DNA of 64,000 bases from Staphylococcus sp. ACRSN. Its GTDB lineage: Bacteria > Bacillota > Bacilli > Staphylococcales > Staphylococcaceae. The notes below the pieces were generated by a model. It made no database searches. It was given only the letters and a program-made list of their open reading frames with translations, and was not told the DNA's origin. Positions 8,834-18,948 of this stretch are shown in pieces (the stretch's first letter is position 1; each line of letters opens with the position of its first letter). Where the stretch lies: NCBI RefSeq assembly GCF_022346615.1, contig NZ_JAKRNS010000003.1, forward strand, positions 1-64,000, in the 5' to 3' direction. Made by a program: the position numbers and the translations under genes.

Positions 8834-11767
8834 ATGAAAATAAAATCGTTAGAAATATATGGATATGGTCGTTTTGTTGAAAGAAAAGTTGAATTTGATG
8901 AACATTTTACTGAGATTTATGGTGAAAATGAAACTGGTAAATCAACAATTCAAGCATTTATACATTCAATATTATTCGGATTCCCTACTAAAAAAGAAAA
9001 TAAACCACGTTTAGAACCACGTTTAGGTAATCAGTACGGTGGAAAACTTACTTTAATACAAGATGATGGATCTCTAGTTGAAGTGGAACGTATTAAAGGT
9101 AGTGCTGTAGGTGATGTGAAGGTTTATTTACCTAATGGTATGATAAAAGATGAAGCATGGTTGAAAAAAGAATTAAATTATATATCTAAACGTACATATC
9201 AAGGTATTTTTTCATTTGATGTTCTTGGATTACAAGATATTCATAAAAAAATGGATGAAACACAATTGCAAAATTACTTATTGCAAGCTGGAGCCCTTGG
9301 TTCTACAGAATTCACGAGTATGAGAGAACTGGTAAATGAAAAAAAGGATATCTTATATAAGAAAAGTGGTCGCAACCCTATAATCAATCAACAGATTGAA
9401 CAATTAAGGGAATTAGAAACTGAAATCAGAGAAGAAGAGTCTAAGTTGACGAATTATAAACGTTTTGTTGACGATAAAGATAAGTCGGAACGTAGACTAA
9501 ATCATTTAAAACAAAATTTAACACAACTTTCAAAGATGCATGATCAAAAACAAAAAGAATTAGCTTTACATGACCAAACACAAGAGTGGAAATCTTTAGA
9601 ATCCGATTTAAATATAGAGCCTATTCAATTTCCTGAACAAGGTATAGATAGATATGAGTCGGCTAAATTACAAACTCAAAATCTTAAAAGAGATATTGGG
9701 TTACGTAAGGAAAAATTAGCGCATTTGAAGGCAGAAAATGAAAATATACATTTGCCAAAGCAAAATGATTTAGATGCTTTTAATCATATTCAGCAACAAG
9801 AAAATGAAATTAAACAAAAGGAATATGAACTAAAAGCATTAGAAAAAGAAATTAAAGATAAAGAGCGAGAGAAATCTGGTCTAAAGTCAAATATTGGTTG
9901 GCAAGATGTACATCATCATGTAGATAGTTCTGAAGCTATGAAAAGTCATGTCAGCAATCAAATTAAGAACAAGCAAGAACAAACTGCCGTTCTTCAACAA
10001 TTAGAACGCAATATTGAGGAAAATAAAATCGATAAGGACACAAATGATGCAGAGATGAATGCATTAGAAGCTGATATTGTCCCAGAAGAGAATTTTGAAA
10101 AAAAGAAACAATATAATAAAAGAGTATTTGAACTTCAAGAGAAAAATAATTTATATCAAAAAATGAAAGAAGCATTTGATATAGAGCAACGTGAAAATGA
10201 AAAAAGACAAAATATGTTCCGTGTGAGCTTAATTGTATTAGCAATTATAGGTGTCGCATTAACTATTTTTTCATTTATCTCATCCAGTATTATATTCGCA
10301 ATTATATTTGCAATTTTATCAATAGTATTTATAATTGGTATTTTTATGGTTAGAACAAAAGAGGTAGGTCACAGCGAAACTTTCACTAAAGAAATTGATG
10401 ATTTGCAACATAAAATTAAACATTTAGAAGACAATTATGATTTGGATTTTGATTTAGACGATCAATATAGAATTCGTGAACAATTTCAAAATGCAATAAA
10501 AACGAAAGAGGCATTAGACAAAAAGTCTAGTTATTTAACGAATAATCTACAACAAGCTAAACAAAACTATCAAATTGCTGACGATAATTTAAACAAAGTC
10601 AAAGCAGATTTATACTTGTCAGACAAAATGTCGGATGAATTAATAATTGATAGTATTGGTACGATGAATAAAATCAAAGACAACGATACACTTGTAAATG
10701 AATTGTCAGAACAAGCACGTCGACTTCATGAAGAAATCACAGCGTTTTATAATCATGCGAAAGAAGTTACTAAAAATCAATTTACCTATGCGAGTGATTT
10801 ATCACTATTCCATGATGTACGTCAATGGTTAAAAGAAGCAACCAACAATTTAGATAAATGGAACAGAAATGATGAGCAAGTAAAATTGATTGAAAGTGAA
10901 CTATCACAACTTCAAAATCGTTTAGCTGAAAATAACAATGTGATAGATCAGCTTTTTGATTTTGTTAAAGTCAATGATGAAGAATCTTACTACCAACATC
11001 ATGTTCAATATCGAACATTCCAACAAAAAATGTCACGTTTCAATGATTTATCTAAATATCTTGAAAATCAAAACTATTCATATGACTTAAGTTCTAAGTT
11101 GAGTGAAAAGACAGCTGCACAATTACAAGAAGAAGATGAAATTTTATCAAAACAAGTAGATGATTATAATGATCAGTACTTAGAAATGCAGGCTGAAGTA
11201 AGTGACTTGAATGCAAAAATAACGGATATGGAAACAGATAAGACTTTAGCTGACTTACGTCATAAATTCCATATACTAAAAAATAAAGTGAATGATGAAG
11301 CGAAAGATTGGGCAAGCTTAAGCTACTTACAATCTTTAGTAGAAGGGCACATCAAACAAATAAAAGATAAACGTCTACCACAAGTGATAAATGAAGCGAC
11401 CGATATTTTTAGCCACTTAACAAACGGTCATTATGTTCAGGTAACATATGCTAATGATGAATTAATGGTTAAACAATACAATGGACAAATGTACGAACCT
11501 GTCGAACTAAGTCAATCAACAAAAGAAATATTATACATCGCACTAAGACTTAGTTTGATAAAAATTTTAAAACCGTATTATCCATTTCCAATTATCATAG
11601 ACGATGCATTTGTTCATTTTGATAAGCGAAGAAAAGAAATCATGATGAATTATTTAAGACAAATGCCTTCGAATTATCAAATGTTGTATTTTACTTGTGT
11701 CAAAGATACAAGTGTGCCTTCAAAACAAATAATTACATTAAATAAATATGAGGAAGGCGGTAAATAA
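8834..11767 (+). CDS. yhaN: AAA/SMC-like ATPase YhaN with internal membrane hairpin
   Basis: A 977-aa Rad50/SbcC-like ATPase and partner of YhaO. Walker A is GENETGKST at 30-38; after long coiled coils come the signature-like ELSQSTKE and Walker B IIIDDAF followed by a D-loop-like HFDK near the C terminus. A striking hydrophobic block at about 463-505 could form one or two membrane helices in the middle of the coiled coil, where SbcC has its zinc hook; no CxxC hook is seen. The complex may therefore be membrane-tethered. It overlaps yhaM by one base (TAATG). Confidence 0.87.
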   Translation: MKIKSLEIYGYGRFVERKVEFDEHFTEIYGENETGKSTIQAFIHSILFGFPTKKENKPRLEPRLGNQYGGKLTLIQDDGSLVEVERIKGSAVGDVKVYLPNGMIKDEAWLKKELNYISKRTYQGIFSFDVLGLQDIHKKMDETQLQNYLLQAGALGSTEFTSMRELVNEKKDILYKKSGRNPIINQQIEQLRELETEIREEESKLTNYKRFVDDKDKSERRLNHLKQNLTQLSKMHDQKQKELALHDQTQEWKSLESDLNIEPIQFPEQGIDRYESAKLQTQNLKRDIGLRKEKLAHLKAENENIHLPKQNDLDAFNHIQQQENEIKQKEYELKALEKEIKDKEREKSGLKSNIGWQDVHHHVDSSEAMKSHVSNQIKNKQEQTAVLQQLERNIEENKIDKDTNDAEMNALEADIVPEENFEKKKQYNKRVFELQEKNNLYQKMKEAFDIEQRENEKRQNMFRVSLIVLAIIGVALTIFSFISSSIIFAIIFAILSIVFIIGIFMVRTKEVGHSETFTKEIDDLQHKIKHLEDNYDLDFDLDDQYRIREQFQNAIKTKEALDKKSSYLTNNLQQAKQNYQIADDNLNKVKADLYLSDKMSDELIIDSIGTMNKIKDNDTLVNELSEQARRLHEEITAFYNHAKEVTKNQFTYASDLSLFHDVRQWLKEATNNLDKWNRNDEQVKLIESELSQLQNRLAENNNVIDQLFDFVKVNDEESYYQHHVQYRTFQQKMSRFNDLSKYLENQNYSYDLSSKLSEKTAAQLQEEDEILSKQVDDYNDQYLEMQAEVSDLNAKITDMETDKTLADLRHKFHILKNKVNDEAKDWASLSYLQSLVEGHIKQIKDKRLPQVINEATDIFSHLTNGHYVQVTYANDELMVKQYNGQMYEPVELSQSTKEILYIALRLSLIKILKPYYPFPIIIDDAFVHFDKRRKEIMMNYLRQMPSNYQMLYFTCVKDTSVPSKQIITLNKYEEGGK

Positions 11768-12708
11768 TGAGAAATGTTGAGAAATTAAATCCAGGTGATT
11801 CTGTTGATCACTTTTTTCTAATTCATAAAGCAACACAAGGTGTTACAGCACAAGGTAAAGATTACATGACACTGTATCTTCAAGATAAGAGTGGAGATAT
11901 CGAAGCAAAATTATGGACAGTAACTAAAGAAGATATGCAAGTATTAGAACCAGAAAAAATTGTACATGTACAAGGCGATGTTATTAATTATCGCGGAAGA
12001 AAACAAATGAAAATAAATAAAATTAAACTTGCAACGCCAGAAGATAATTATAAGCCATATGATTTTATTGACGGCGCACCGCTTACTCCAGATGAGATTC
12101 AAGATGAAATTTCTCACTTTATGTTAGAAATTGAAAATGCCAGTCTACAACGCATTACGAGACATCTGATACGTAAATATCAAGAGGCATTTTTCACATT
12201 TCCAGCTGCAAGTACGCATCACCATAATTTCTCTAGTGGTTTGAGTTATCATGTCTTAACAATGTTACGCGTGGCAAAATCAATTTGTGATATTTATCCT
12301 TTACTAAACCGCAGTCTGTTATATAGTTCAATTATTTTACATGACTTGGGTAAAGTTAAAGAACTAAGTGGTCCTGTGGCAACATCTTATACAGTTGAAG
12401 GTAACTTGCTAGGTCATATTTCTATAGCTAGTGATGAAGTAGCTGAAGCTGCTAGGGAATTAAAAATTGATGGTGAAGAAGTTATGCTATTGAGACATAT
12501 GATATTAGCACATCACGGCAAGATGGAATTTGGATCACCGAAATTACCACATTTAAAAGAAGCAGAAATTTTATTCTTTATAGATAATATCGATGCAAAA
12601 ATGAATATGTTTGAAAAAGCATATAAAAAGACGGATAAAGGTCAATTTACTGAACGTATCTTTGGTTTAGAAGGGCGCCAGTTCTATAATCCGAAATCCG
12701 TAGATTAA
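11767..12708 (+). CDS. yhaM: 3'-5' exoribonuclease YhaM
   Basis: A 313-aa 3'-5' exoribonuclease of the YhaM/Cbf1 family, involved in trimming mRNA 3' ends. An OB-fold domain (about 14-90, containing [11 protein letters not shown]) is followed by an HD domain (about 150-290) with HHHNFSSG at 151-158, catalytic HD at 192-193 in LHDLGK, and [10 protein letters not shown]. The length equals that of known YhaM proteins. Its start codon overlaps the yhaN stop, so it is the last gene of the operon, and a terminator follows 45 bases downstream. Confidence 0.93.
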   Translation: MRNVEKLNPGDSVDHFFLIHKATQGVTAQGKDYMTLYLQDKSGDIEAKLWTVTKEDMQVLEPEKIVHVQGDVINYRGRKQMKINKIKLATPEDNYKPYDFIDGAPLTPDEIQDEISHFMLEIENASLQRITRHLIRKYQEAFFTFPAASTHHHNFSSGLSYHVLTMLRVAKSICDIYPLLNRSLLYSSIILHDLGKVKELSGPVATSYTVEGNLLGHISIASDEVAEAARELKIDGEEVMLLRHMILAHHGKMEFGSPKLPHLKEAEILFFIDNIDAKMNMFEKAYKKTDKGQFTERIFGLEGRQFYNPKSVD

Positions 12709-12752
12709 TTGCTAAATAAAGAATCTAAGACATAAAGTACTCGGACAAATAT

Positions 12753-12797
12753 AAAAAGGCAATTTCTATTGAAATAATATAGAAATTGCCTTTTTCA
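12753..12797 (+). terminator. Intrinsic terminator, repeated-hairpin family
   Basis: The stem AAAGGCAATTTCTAT / ATAGAAATTGCCTTT is followed by a T run. It ends the yhaONM operon. The core is the same as in the hairpin at 7285. Confidence 0.85.
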
Positions 12798-12947
12798 ATA
12801 TTATTTTGAATATGGTTAGGTCGTTGAGCCATATTATTACTCTTTATACATTAGGCACCTCGTTAATTTAGTAGTGTTTATTAAATTATACGAAGGATCT
12901 TATTTTTGTATTTTAATGTAAAATTCCATATTTATATAATTTATTTT

Positions 12948-13017
12948 AGCGAGACTCTTGAGGAAATTGGACAAGCCGAAGACTACAAACTAAAGCTGTC
13001 CCATAAAAAAGCGAGAT
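12948..13017. repeat. Decayed intergenic repeat (GCGAGACTC type)
   Basis: A GC-richer island in AT-rich DNA, running from GCGAGACTCTTGAGG through AAGCCGAAGACTACA to GTCCCATAAAAAAGCGAG. The reverse complement of 44697-44777 shows a comparable layout (GAGAGACTACAGGCTC, ACCATACCCCAGGCAAGC). I recall similar intergenic sequences in other staphylococci, but cannot search here. Confidence 0.4.
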
Positions 13018-13035
13018 AACAATACGATGTAGTGA

Positions 13036-13091
13036 ATAAAAAATCCCCAGATAAATTGAAATAATTCAATATATCTGAGGGATTTTTATCT
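13036..13091. terminator. Bidirectional terminator
   Basis: A long stem (AAAAATCCCCAGATA region with TATCTGAGGGATTTTT, one mismatch) has A and T tracts on both sides. It probably ends the azoreductase gene on the minus strand. Confidence 0.75.
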
Positions 13092-13168
13092 GGCATATAT
13101 GTCCTAGACGCATTTAGTTTATTAAATAAACTGCTAAATGTTCAACTATGATTAAAAAAAGAGTATGA

Positions 13169-13816
13169 TCATATTTCCGTATGATAGAATAATTCTAGTT
13201 TATTGTTTAAATCAATTGTAGCGTTGTTCATAATTGTTTCTTCAGACAGTATAGCGGTGCCTTCAGCACGTACAATATCAAAATGGTTAAATGCCATTAT
13301 TTCTTCAAACATAGCTTTTAAATAACTATAAGAAAACTCAAGTGCTGTATAGCGATCATTGTTTGTATAAACAGAACCACTCGATTGTAATAATAAAGCT
13401 TTATAATCATCATCCATTAACCCTACAGAGCCATCTTTAGTATATTTAAATGTTTCCCTAGCAATAAGAATATTGTCCATATAATCTTTTAACTTCGAAG
13501 TGATATTAAAGTTATGCATTGGCATAACGATTACGATTCGGTGATGGTCTTTAAACTGTGATATTAAACCTTTCCAAATTTTAAATAAACGTTGTTCATT
13601 TTCATTTAATAATTCTTGATTGTTATCTTTATTCCAAATATTGAACAATTGCTTTGTATTTAATTTTGGTATTTCAATTTCGTATAAATTGATTATATTA
13701 ATTTCGGAGGAAGGGTGTAACCTGTTAACTTGATTTAAGAATAGAGATTGTAATTTAGAAGAATAAGTATCTCTATTTTCATAATTTGGATGTGCATTTA
13801 CGATTAAAGTTTTCAT
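13169..13816 (-). CDS. FMN-dependent NAD(P)H azoreductase-like flavoprotein
   Basis: A 215-aa flavodoxin-fold oxidoreductase of the AzoR type, expected to reduce quinones or azo compounds with NAD(P)H. The N-terminal strand-loop MKTLIVNAHPNYENRDTYS resembles the FMN phosphate loop, and VMPMHNFNITSKLKDYMDNI is the typical AzoR central motif. The ATG at 13816 is chosen because GAAGGAG lies 9 bases upstream; a longer reading from a TTG at 13834 would place that ribosome site inside the gene. It is transcribed away from the WYL regulator, which probably controls it. Confidence 0.8.
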   Translation of the reverse strand: MKTLIVNAHPNYENRDTYSSKLQSLFLNQVNRLHPSSEINIINLYEIEIPKLNTKQLFNIWNKDNNQELLNENEQRLFKIWKGLISQFKDHHRIVIVMPMHNFNITSKLKDYMDNILIARETFKYTKDGSVGLMDDDYKALLLQSSGSVYTNNDRYTALEFSYSYLKAMFEEIMAFNHFDIVRAEGTAILSEETIMNNATIDLNNKLELFYHTEI

Positions 13817-13899
13817 TTTTGTGTGCTCCTTCAATATTTGATAAGCTTAGTATAATATTTATAGGTGTCATTTTGTGAAACCATTGAAGGAGAAATTTT

Positions 13900-14838
13900 A
13901 TGAAAAAAGCAGAAAGACTAAATATGGAATTAATCTTTTTAAGAGATAAAACAACGTTCCATTTAAAAGATCTTATGAATGAATTTAATATATCAAAAAG
14001 CACGGCTATTCGAGATATTAAGGATTTAGAGTCAATGGGGTTAGCACTATATGTAGAAAGTGGCAGATTCGGTGGTTATAAAATACTTACACAAAATTTA
14101 TTAACACCTGTCTACTTTAATGATAATGAAATACTTGCGATTTTTTATGCGCTTAAATCAATGAATGCCCTAACGACGACACCTTTTGAAAAAACATATA
14201 CACAAATTAATGAAAAGTTATATGCTACAATTTCAGACCATTTAATGAAAGATATATCTCAAACTTTAAATTATATTCATTATCACAGTGTGTCACCTGT
14301 TAAACACACGCCATATCTATCATCTATTTTAAATGCTATAAAGAATAATCAAATCATCTCAATTACATATTCACAATATGAACGTGAATTATATGATAGT
14401 ATACAAGTTTATGAACTATTTTACAGAAGCGGTATATGGTTTTTTAGTGGTATAAATTTAAATACGCAAGCGTGGGGAATATTCCGATCTGATTATATTG
14501 ATGATTTACAAATTAATGATAATGCTGAAATTAAATATACACGACAACAATTATCAAAATTTGAAGAACATTACGAGTCAGAATATCACGATATTGCTTT
14601 TAAATGTGAATTGACAGCGTTTGGTGTTGAATTATTTTTGAAAAAATCGTATCCTAATATGACTTTGGAGTATATAGATAATAAACCCTATATTGTTGGT
14701 GGTTATAATCAGTCTGAATTTCAATATATGATTGATTATCTTATTTCTTTAGGAGAAAATGTGAAAATTATTTATCCTAATAAATTAATAAATGGTTATT
14801 TAAATAAGGTACGGTCGTTAATTAACAAGTATGAATAA
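13900..14838 (+). CDS. HTH-WYL (YafY-type) transcriptional regulator
   Basis: A 312-aa regulator. An N-terminal HTH of the DeoR/HTH_11 type (residues 1-60; the helix pair is around FHLKDLMNEFNISKSTAIRD) is followed by a WYL-type ligand-sensing domain (about 140-310; YELFYRSGIWFFSG corresponds to the WYL strand). GAAGGAG lies 8 bases before the ATG. The 83-base divergent gap to the azoreductase suggests it regulates that gene and itself. The inducer is unknown. Confidence 0.8.
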   Translation: MKKAERLNMELIFLRDKTTFHLKDLMNEFNISKSTAIRDIKDLESMGLALYVESGRFGGYKILTQNLLTPVYFNDNEILAIFYALKSMNALTTTPFEKTYTQINEKLYATISDHLMKDISQTLNYIHYHSVSPVKHTPYLSSILNAIKNNQIISITYSQYERELYDSIQVYELFYRSGIWFFSGINLNTQAWGIFRSDYIDDLQINDNAEIKYTRQQLSKFEEHYESEYHDIAFKCELTAFGVELFLKKSYPNMTLEYIDNKPYIVGGYNQSEFQYMIDYLISLGENVKIIYPNKLINGYLNKVRSLINKYE

Positions 14839-14973
14839 TAAACTTTTAAAATTATATTGTACCGATTTTGCAACGTAATGACACATGGAGCGTATGTGTA
14901 CAGTATTACAGGATCGAACCATATTCTAGATCTAGACTGTACTACGTTCAACATTATAATATTGTAAATATAA

Positions 14974-15010
14974 AAGCGAGCTAATCATAATAGATTAGCT
15001 CGCTTATTTT
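14974..15010. terminator. Bidirectional terminator
   Basis: A 13-bp perfect stem (14974-14986 with 14993-15005) sits between the convergent WYL regulator and prsA, with T/A tracts on both sides. Confidence 0.88.
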
Positions 15011-15049
15011 GAATAGGCAAATTATTGTATTTAAACTTGAAACTAAAAA

Positions 15050-16042
15050 CTACTGACCAGTCGACATGCTAGAACCACTTTGTTGCATAGCTTGTTGCTG
15101 TTGTTGCTGTTGTTGTTGCTGTTTAATCTTATCAGGGTCTAGAATTGAGTCTTCAATTGCTTTCTTAATATCTCTATCTTTATAATCTACTTTATATTCA
15201 TCAAGTAACTCTTTATAAGCATCAGTTAATAATTTAGGCTCTTTTTGTACTTTTTGTTGGATGAATTGTGATTTTAATTTAGATTTTTGTTTATCGAAGT
15301 CTGATTCTTTATCAGCTTTAATGATGTGATAACCATAGTCGGTCTTAACTACATTAGATACTTTGCCTTCTTTCAATTTGAATAGGGCTTTTTCAAATGT
15401 ACTATCCATTTGACCTTTAATAACATAACCTAGGCTACCATCTTTTTTAGCTGATGATGTATCTTTAGATTCTTTTTTCGCAATTTCACCAAATTTATCT
15501 GGATTTTTAGAAACTTCTTTTTGAATTTCTTCAGCTTTAGCTTTGGCTTTCTTATCTGAAAGACCTTCTTTATCATCTTTATTTTCTTTAACTTTTATTA
15601 AGATGTGAGAGGCTTTCTTAGTATCCTTTTTAATATCTTTATCAGAGATATCTACTTTGTCATTTAACAATGCTTTTTGATAAGCTTGCAGTTTCTTCTG
15701 CTCTTTGTAATCGTCAAGAGACATTTTTTGTTGTTTTAACATGCTTTCAAATTGGTCTTTACCACCATATTGCTTTTGTTCTTTTTCTACTTCTTTGTCA
15801 ATATCTTTAGTATCAACTTTGTCTTTGTATTTGTCGGCTAATAATTTATTTAGCAATATAGAGAATGAACTGTTCGCAATTTGTTCATCACCTAATTTAT
15901 TCATGACATCTTCGACTTTAACGTCACCAGCTTTAGAAGAAATAATTGTATCATCTTTAGAATCTGTAGCACTATTACCACAAGCACCCAGTAGCAATGC
16001 ACTTGCTGTAATTGGAAGTAAAACTTTTTTAAATGATTTCAT
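15050..16042 (-). CDS. prsA: Foldase lipoprotein PrsA (parvulin-type PPIase)
   Basis: A 330-aa membrane-anchored peptidyl-prolyl isomerase that helps secreted proteins fold outside the membrane. The N-terminal signal peptide ends in the lipobox LGAC (C21). The parvulin domain spans about 142-243 ([10 protein letters not shown] ... [10 protein letters not shown] ... [10 protein letters not shown]). The ATG at 16042 has AAAGGAG 9 bases upstream; a longer frame to 16072 lacks a ribosome site. The C terminus is unusual: ten consecutive Gln (308-317), then a short Gln/Ser/Met tail. It sits near hit-ecsAB as in Bacillus. Confidence 0.95.
   Translation of the reverse strand: MKSFKKVLLPITASALLLGACGNSATDSKDDTIISSKAGDVKVEDVMNKLGDEQIANSSFSILLNKLLADKYKDKVDTKDIDKEVEKEQKQYGGKDQFESMLKQQKMSLDDYKEQKKLQAYQKALLNDKVDISDKDIKKDTKKASHILIKVKENKDDKEGLSDKKAKAKAEEIQKEVSKNPDKFGEIAKKESKDTSSAKKDGSLGYVIKGQMDSTFEKALFKLKEGKVSNVVKTDYGYHIIKADKESDFDKQKSKLKSQFIQQKVQKEPKLLTDAYKELLDEYKVDYKDRDIKKAIEDSILDPDKIKQQQQQQQQQQAMQQSGSSMSTGQ
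15084..15122. repeat. CAG/CAA triplet repeat in prsA
   Basis: A trinucleotide tract (GTT/GCT on the + strand) encodes the polyglutamine run of PrsA. The mix of CAA and CAG codons limits slippage, but the tract length may vary between strains. Confidence 0.8.
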
Positions 16043-16428
16043 AGTTGGAAACTCCTTTTGTAATAATAACAACGTAAATATAACATATTATCTATTATAC
16101 ACCAATTAGAAACATCAATTATAGGACTATAGTACTAGGTAAGAGGATGAATAAAAAAGCGGGGAACAAATATATTTGAATATGAATCATTTTTACAATA
16201 AATAAAATGGAATAAGATAACATAATAATTATCATATTAGGTTGCTCAGATAGGATGTATAATAATTTATTTTGCAAGTTGAGATAAAAAAGAACAGGCT
16301 AGGAGAATAAAATATCTCGGCCTGTTCCATCATACCCTTAATAGGTAGAAAAATAATTTTAGAAAAAATAAAAATCTGTCTCACTTTTTAATAAATGATA
16401 TTAAATGCTCATTAGCTAACGTAAAAAA
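16043..16428. other. Intergenic region upstream of prsA
   Basis: It contains the prsA upstream region and a terminator hairpin at 16292-16330. No gene is supported. Confidence 0.4.
16292..16330 (-). terminator. Hairpin, probable terminator
   Basis: An 8-bp stem GAACAGGC / GCCTGTTC is preceded on the + strand by an A run, which is a T tract when read on the minus strand. It would end the DUF3267 gene transcript. Confidence 0.7.
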
Positions 16429-16989
16429 TTATTGTAAATTCTGATTGATTTCAACTTTATTTAATATATTTATGCCAGTTTGGTGTTCTTCGATAAATTT
16501 ACCTTCATTTGAAAATAAAATAATTTTTAAATATAGAAAATCCATTACAGAATACCCCATGTTTAAAGCTATAATGAACATCAGATAATGTCCATATTGT
16601 GGAAATATAGAACTGATATATGCGCAAGTAGGGGTTACTAGTAGTACTGGTGTCATTAAATCAAAACAAAAATAATACTTATTAACCGGAGTGCTGACAT
16701 ACGTATTATAAAAAGGAATATACTTCCCTCTAACAAGTTTATATTTACGAAATGATTTATAATAAGGGAACAAAAAGGCTAAATGAATGGCCTTATGAAT
16801 TGGATATAAAAATAACACGAAAATTAAGAATACAATAAAGTGATTATCAGTTAATTTTGTATCTGAAAAAAAGTACAAAATTTCATAAGCGATTAAAAAT
16901 GTGATAATTGTAGTTACAATACTTAGAAAAGCAATTCTAGGTAATCCAAAACGTGCATTTATATCAATTTGTCTAGAGCACAAATACAT
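16429..16989 (-). CDS. DUF3267-like integral membrane protein
   Basis: A 186-aa protein with about four membrane segments (roughly 18-38, 48-68, 110-130, 135-158). The family resembles membrane metalloproteases with an HExxH motif, but here the corresponding place reads HKAIH (PIHKAIHLAFLF), so the catalytic Glu is absent and protease activity is doubtful. A ribosome site AAAGGAG lies 11 bases before the ATG. It lies between prsA and the YtxH gene, all on the minus strand. Function unknown. Confidence 0.65.
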   Translation of the reverse strand: MYLCSRQIDINARFGLPRIAFLSIVTTIITFLIAYEILYFFSDTKLTDNHFIVFLIFVLFLYPIHKAIHLAFLFPYYKSFRKYKLVRGKYIPFYNTYVSTPVNKYYFCFDLMTPVLLVTPTCAYISSIFPQYGHYLMFIIALNMGYSVMDFLYLKIILFSNEGKFIEEHQTGINILNKVEINQNLQ

Positions 16990-17134
16990 AAAACACCATA
17001 CTCCTTTTAATTAATAAGAACTGTTAATATACTTCCGTATTATCTATCTTAATATTCTAAACGTCAAGCTAAATTTTCACTGTTTAATTCATTAATTAAC
17101 CTAAATAATTGCTTGTATAAAAGTAACTAAATTT

Positions 17135-17172
17135 AAAAAAACTTACTCCATAAAAAAGAGTAAGTTTTTTAA
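17135..17172 (-). terminator. Terminator of the YtxH-type gene
   Basis: The stem AAAAAACTTACTC / GAGTAAGTTTTTT, with T/A tracts on both sides, lies 35 bases past the stop codon of the minus-strand YtxH gene. Confidence 0.8.
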
Positions 17173-17206
17173 TAATTATTATTTACAGGTAAGCCTAAAA
17201 TAAGAG

Positions 17207-17578
17207 TTATTTATCGCTTTCAAATGTCTTGCTAATTTCTTCACCACGATTTTGAAGGTTTTCAATGTGGGATTGTAGACGTTTAATATTAGGATCAATG
17301 TCTGATTTGAAATCACCAATCATTGTTTTTACTTCATCGCCGATAGAGCTACCAAATTCTGTACTTTCTGATTTGATTTGAGAAACATAATTCATAATAT
17401 CATTGACACTTTGTTTGATAGAATTTACTTCTCTATTTAGTTCCGATTCAGCGCCAGTTGGTTTTCTAGTTTGGGCATTTAATTCAATCGACTCTTTTTT
17501 ATCACGATTCATTAATGCAACACCAAGACCAGTTGCAACACCAGCACTAATTCCTAATAAAATTTGAGCTGTTTTCAT
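17207..17578 (-). CDS. YtxH domain-containing protein (YhaH-like)
   Basis: A 123-aa protein with an N-terminal hydrophobic glycine-rich segment (MKTAQILLGISAGVATGLGV) typical of YtxH proteins, followed by a charged helical part. The ATG at 17578 is chosen for the GAGGAG 7 bases upstream; the longer frame starting at 17620 has no ribosome site. YtxH proteins are often general-stress genes, but no SigB promoter could be recognised here. Next to hit, as yhaH is in Bacillus. Confidence 0.75.
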   Translation of the reverse strand: MKTAQILLGISAGVATGLGVALMNRDKKESIELNAQTRKPTGAESELNREVNSIKQSVNDIMNYVSQIKSESTEFGSSIGDEVKTMIGDFKSDIDPNIKRLQSHIENLQNRGEEISKTFESDK

Positions 17579-17656
17579 AAAAATTCTCCTCATTTCTAAA
17601 TATCTCTTATTCATTATCATTTTTTATATACCCATTATACTATGCGGTAAGCATGT

Positions 17657-18082
17657 TTAGTTGAATTGAGCAGTGATTTCTTGTGCAATTTTTGCTTTCT
17701 GCTGATCATCGATACTATCTTCATGTGTTGTCCACTTATAGCCAAAACCATCAACATCATTTTCATACCTAGGTAATAGATGGAAATGAAGGTGAAAAAC
17801 AGATTGATCGGCAAATTCACCATTATTTTGTATAATATTTAATCCATCAGGGTTAAATGCATTTTTGATTGCATTTGCAACTTTAGGGAGTGCCACTCCT
17901 ATATGTTTCATAGTTTCTTCATCTGTTTCGAAAATATTTGCAGATACCTTTTTGGGTACTAATAAAGTGTGACCTTTAGTTACTTGTGAAATATCTAAAA
18001 AAGCATAAACATAATCATCTTCATATACTTTATGGCTAGGAATTTCGCCATTTATAATTTTGCTAAAGATTGTTTCTGACAT
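17657..18082 (-). CDS. hit: HIT family nucleotide-binding hydrolase
   Basis: A 141-aa histidine-triad protein of the Hint branch, expected to hydrolyse nucleoside phosphoramidates. The triad H97-x-H99-x-H101 lies in FHLHFHLLPR. KIINGEIPSHKVYEDD at the N terminus is characteristic. AAGGAG lies 9 bases before the ATG. It is divergent from ecsAB across about 130 bases, an arrangement conserved in Bacillus. Confidence 0.92.
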   Translation of the reverse strand: MSETIFSKIINGEIPSHKVYEDDYVYAFLDISQVTKGHTLLVPKKVSANIFETDEETMKHIGVALPKVANAIKNAFNPDGLNIIQNNGEFADQSVFHLHFHLLPRYENDVDGFGYKWTTHEDSIDDQQKAKIAQEITAQFN

Positions 18083-18210
18083 AAATCTTCACTCCTTCAA
18101 CGATAGTTAATGCCTATTATAGCATTAGTAGTTTCTTTCCGTCATTTAACATTAGTAAATTTATGAAGAAGACGTATTTTTTGATACAATATAATTATTG
18201 GAGGTGCCTC

Positions 18211-18948
18211 ATGACTGTAAAAGTGAAAAATTTAACGGGTGGCTATGGAAAAAGACCTGTAATTAAAAATATGAATTTTGAATTAAAAAAAGGGGAAATT
18301 GTAGGCCTTATAGGACTTAATGGTGCGGGCAAAAGTACTACGATTAAACATATGCTCGGCTTATTAACACCAATGGAAGGTGAACTGTCGATTTCTGATA
18401 TAGATATTAATGAAGATGTTGAAAACTATAGACGTAAATTATCATATATTCCTGAATCACCAGTTATATATGAAGAATTAACACTACAAGAACATATTAA
18501 TATGACCGCAATGGCATATGATATTGATAGAGAAGTAGCGATGGAACGCGCGACACCACTCTTAAGAACATTTCGTCTTGAAAATGAATTGAACATTTTC
18601 CCGAGCCATTTTTCTAAAGGGATGAAGCAAAAAGTAATGATAATTTGTGCTTTTATAGTTGATCCTGAATTATATATTATAGATGAACCGTTCTTAGGGT
18701 TAGATCCACTTGGGATTCAATCTATGTTAGATTTAATGGTTGATAAAAAAGAAGAGGGTAGAACCGTTTTAATGAGTACACATATCTTAGCAACTGCTGA
18801 GCGCTATTGTGATAGATTTTTAATTATGGATAAAGGTGAACGTGTAGCTTTTGGAAATTTAGAAGAGTTAAGAGAACAAACAGGTCTTTATGGTAAGACT
18901 TTAGACGAAATATATATTCATGTTACACAAGGTGGTCAAGATAGATGA
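18211..18948 (+). CDS. ecsA: ABC transporter ATP-binding protein EcsA
   Basis: A 245-aa ABC ATPase of the Ecs exporter. Walker A is GLNGAGKST at 35-43, the signature is degenerate (FSKGMKQK), Walker B is LYIIDEPFLGLD and the switch His is in STHILATAE. GGAGGTG at 18200-18206 fixes the ATG at 18211. The stop overlaps the EcsB start (ATGA). Ecs is linked to protein secretion and regulated proteolysis in Firmicutes; it was recently linked to export of peptides or linear peptide pheromones, and the true substrate here is not visible. Confidence 0.92.
   Translation: MTVKVKNLTGGYGKRPVIKNMNFELKKGEIVGLIGLNGAGKSTTIKHMLGLLTPMEGELSISDIDINEDVENYRRKLSYIPESPVIYEELTLQEHINMTAMAYDIDREVAMERATPLLRTFRLENELNIFPSHFSKGMKQKVMIICAFIVDPELYIIDEPFLGLDPLGIQSMLDLMVDKKEEGRTVLMSTHILATAERYCDRFLIMDKGERVAFGNLEELREQTGLYGKTLDEIYIHVTQGGQDR

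Larger units (their letters stand above)
12709..13168. other. Intergenic region with two terminators and a decayed repeat
   Basis: It contains the terminator at 12753-12795, a repeat-like stretch at 12948-13017 (starting GCGAGACTCTTGAGG) and the bidirectional hairpin at 13036-13091. No reading frame is supported. Confidence 0.45.

Noticed and set aside
15741-16109. 122-codon frame on the + strand opposite prsA
   Set aside because: Fully antisense to the well-supported prsA gene; Ser/Leu-rich shadow translation of a Lys/Asp-rich protein.
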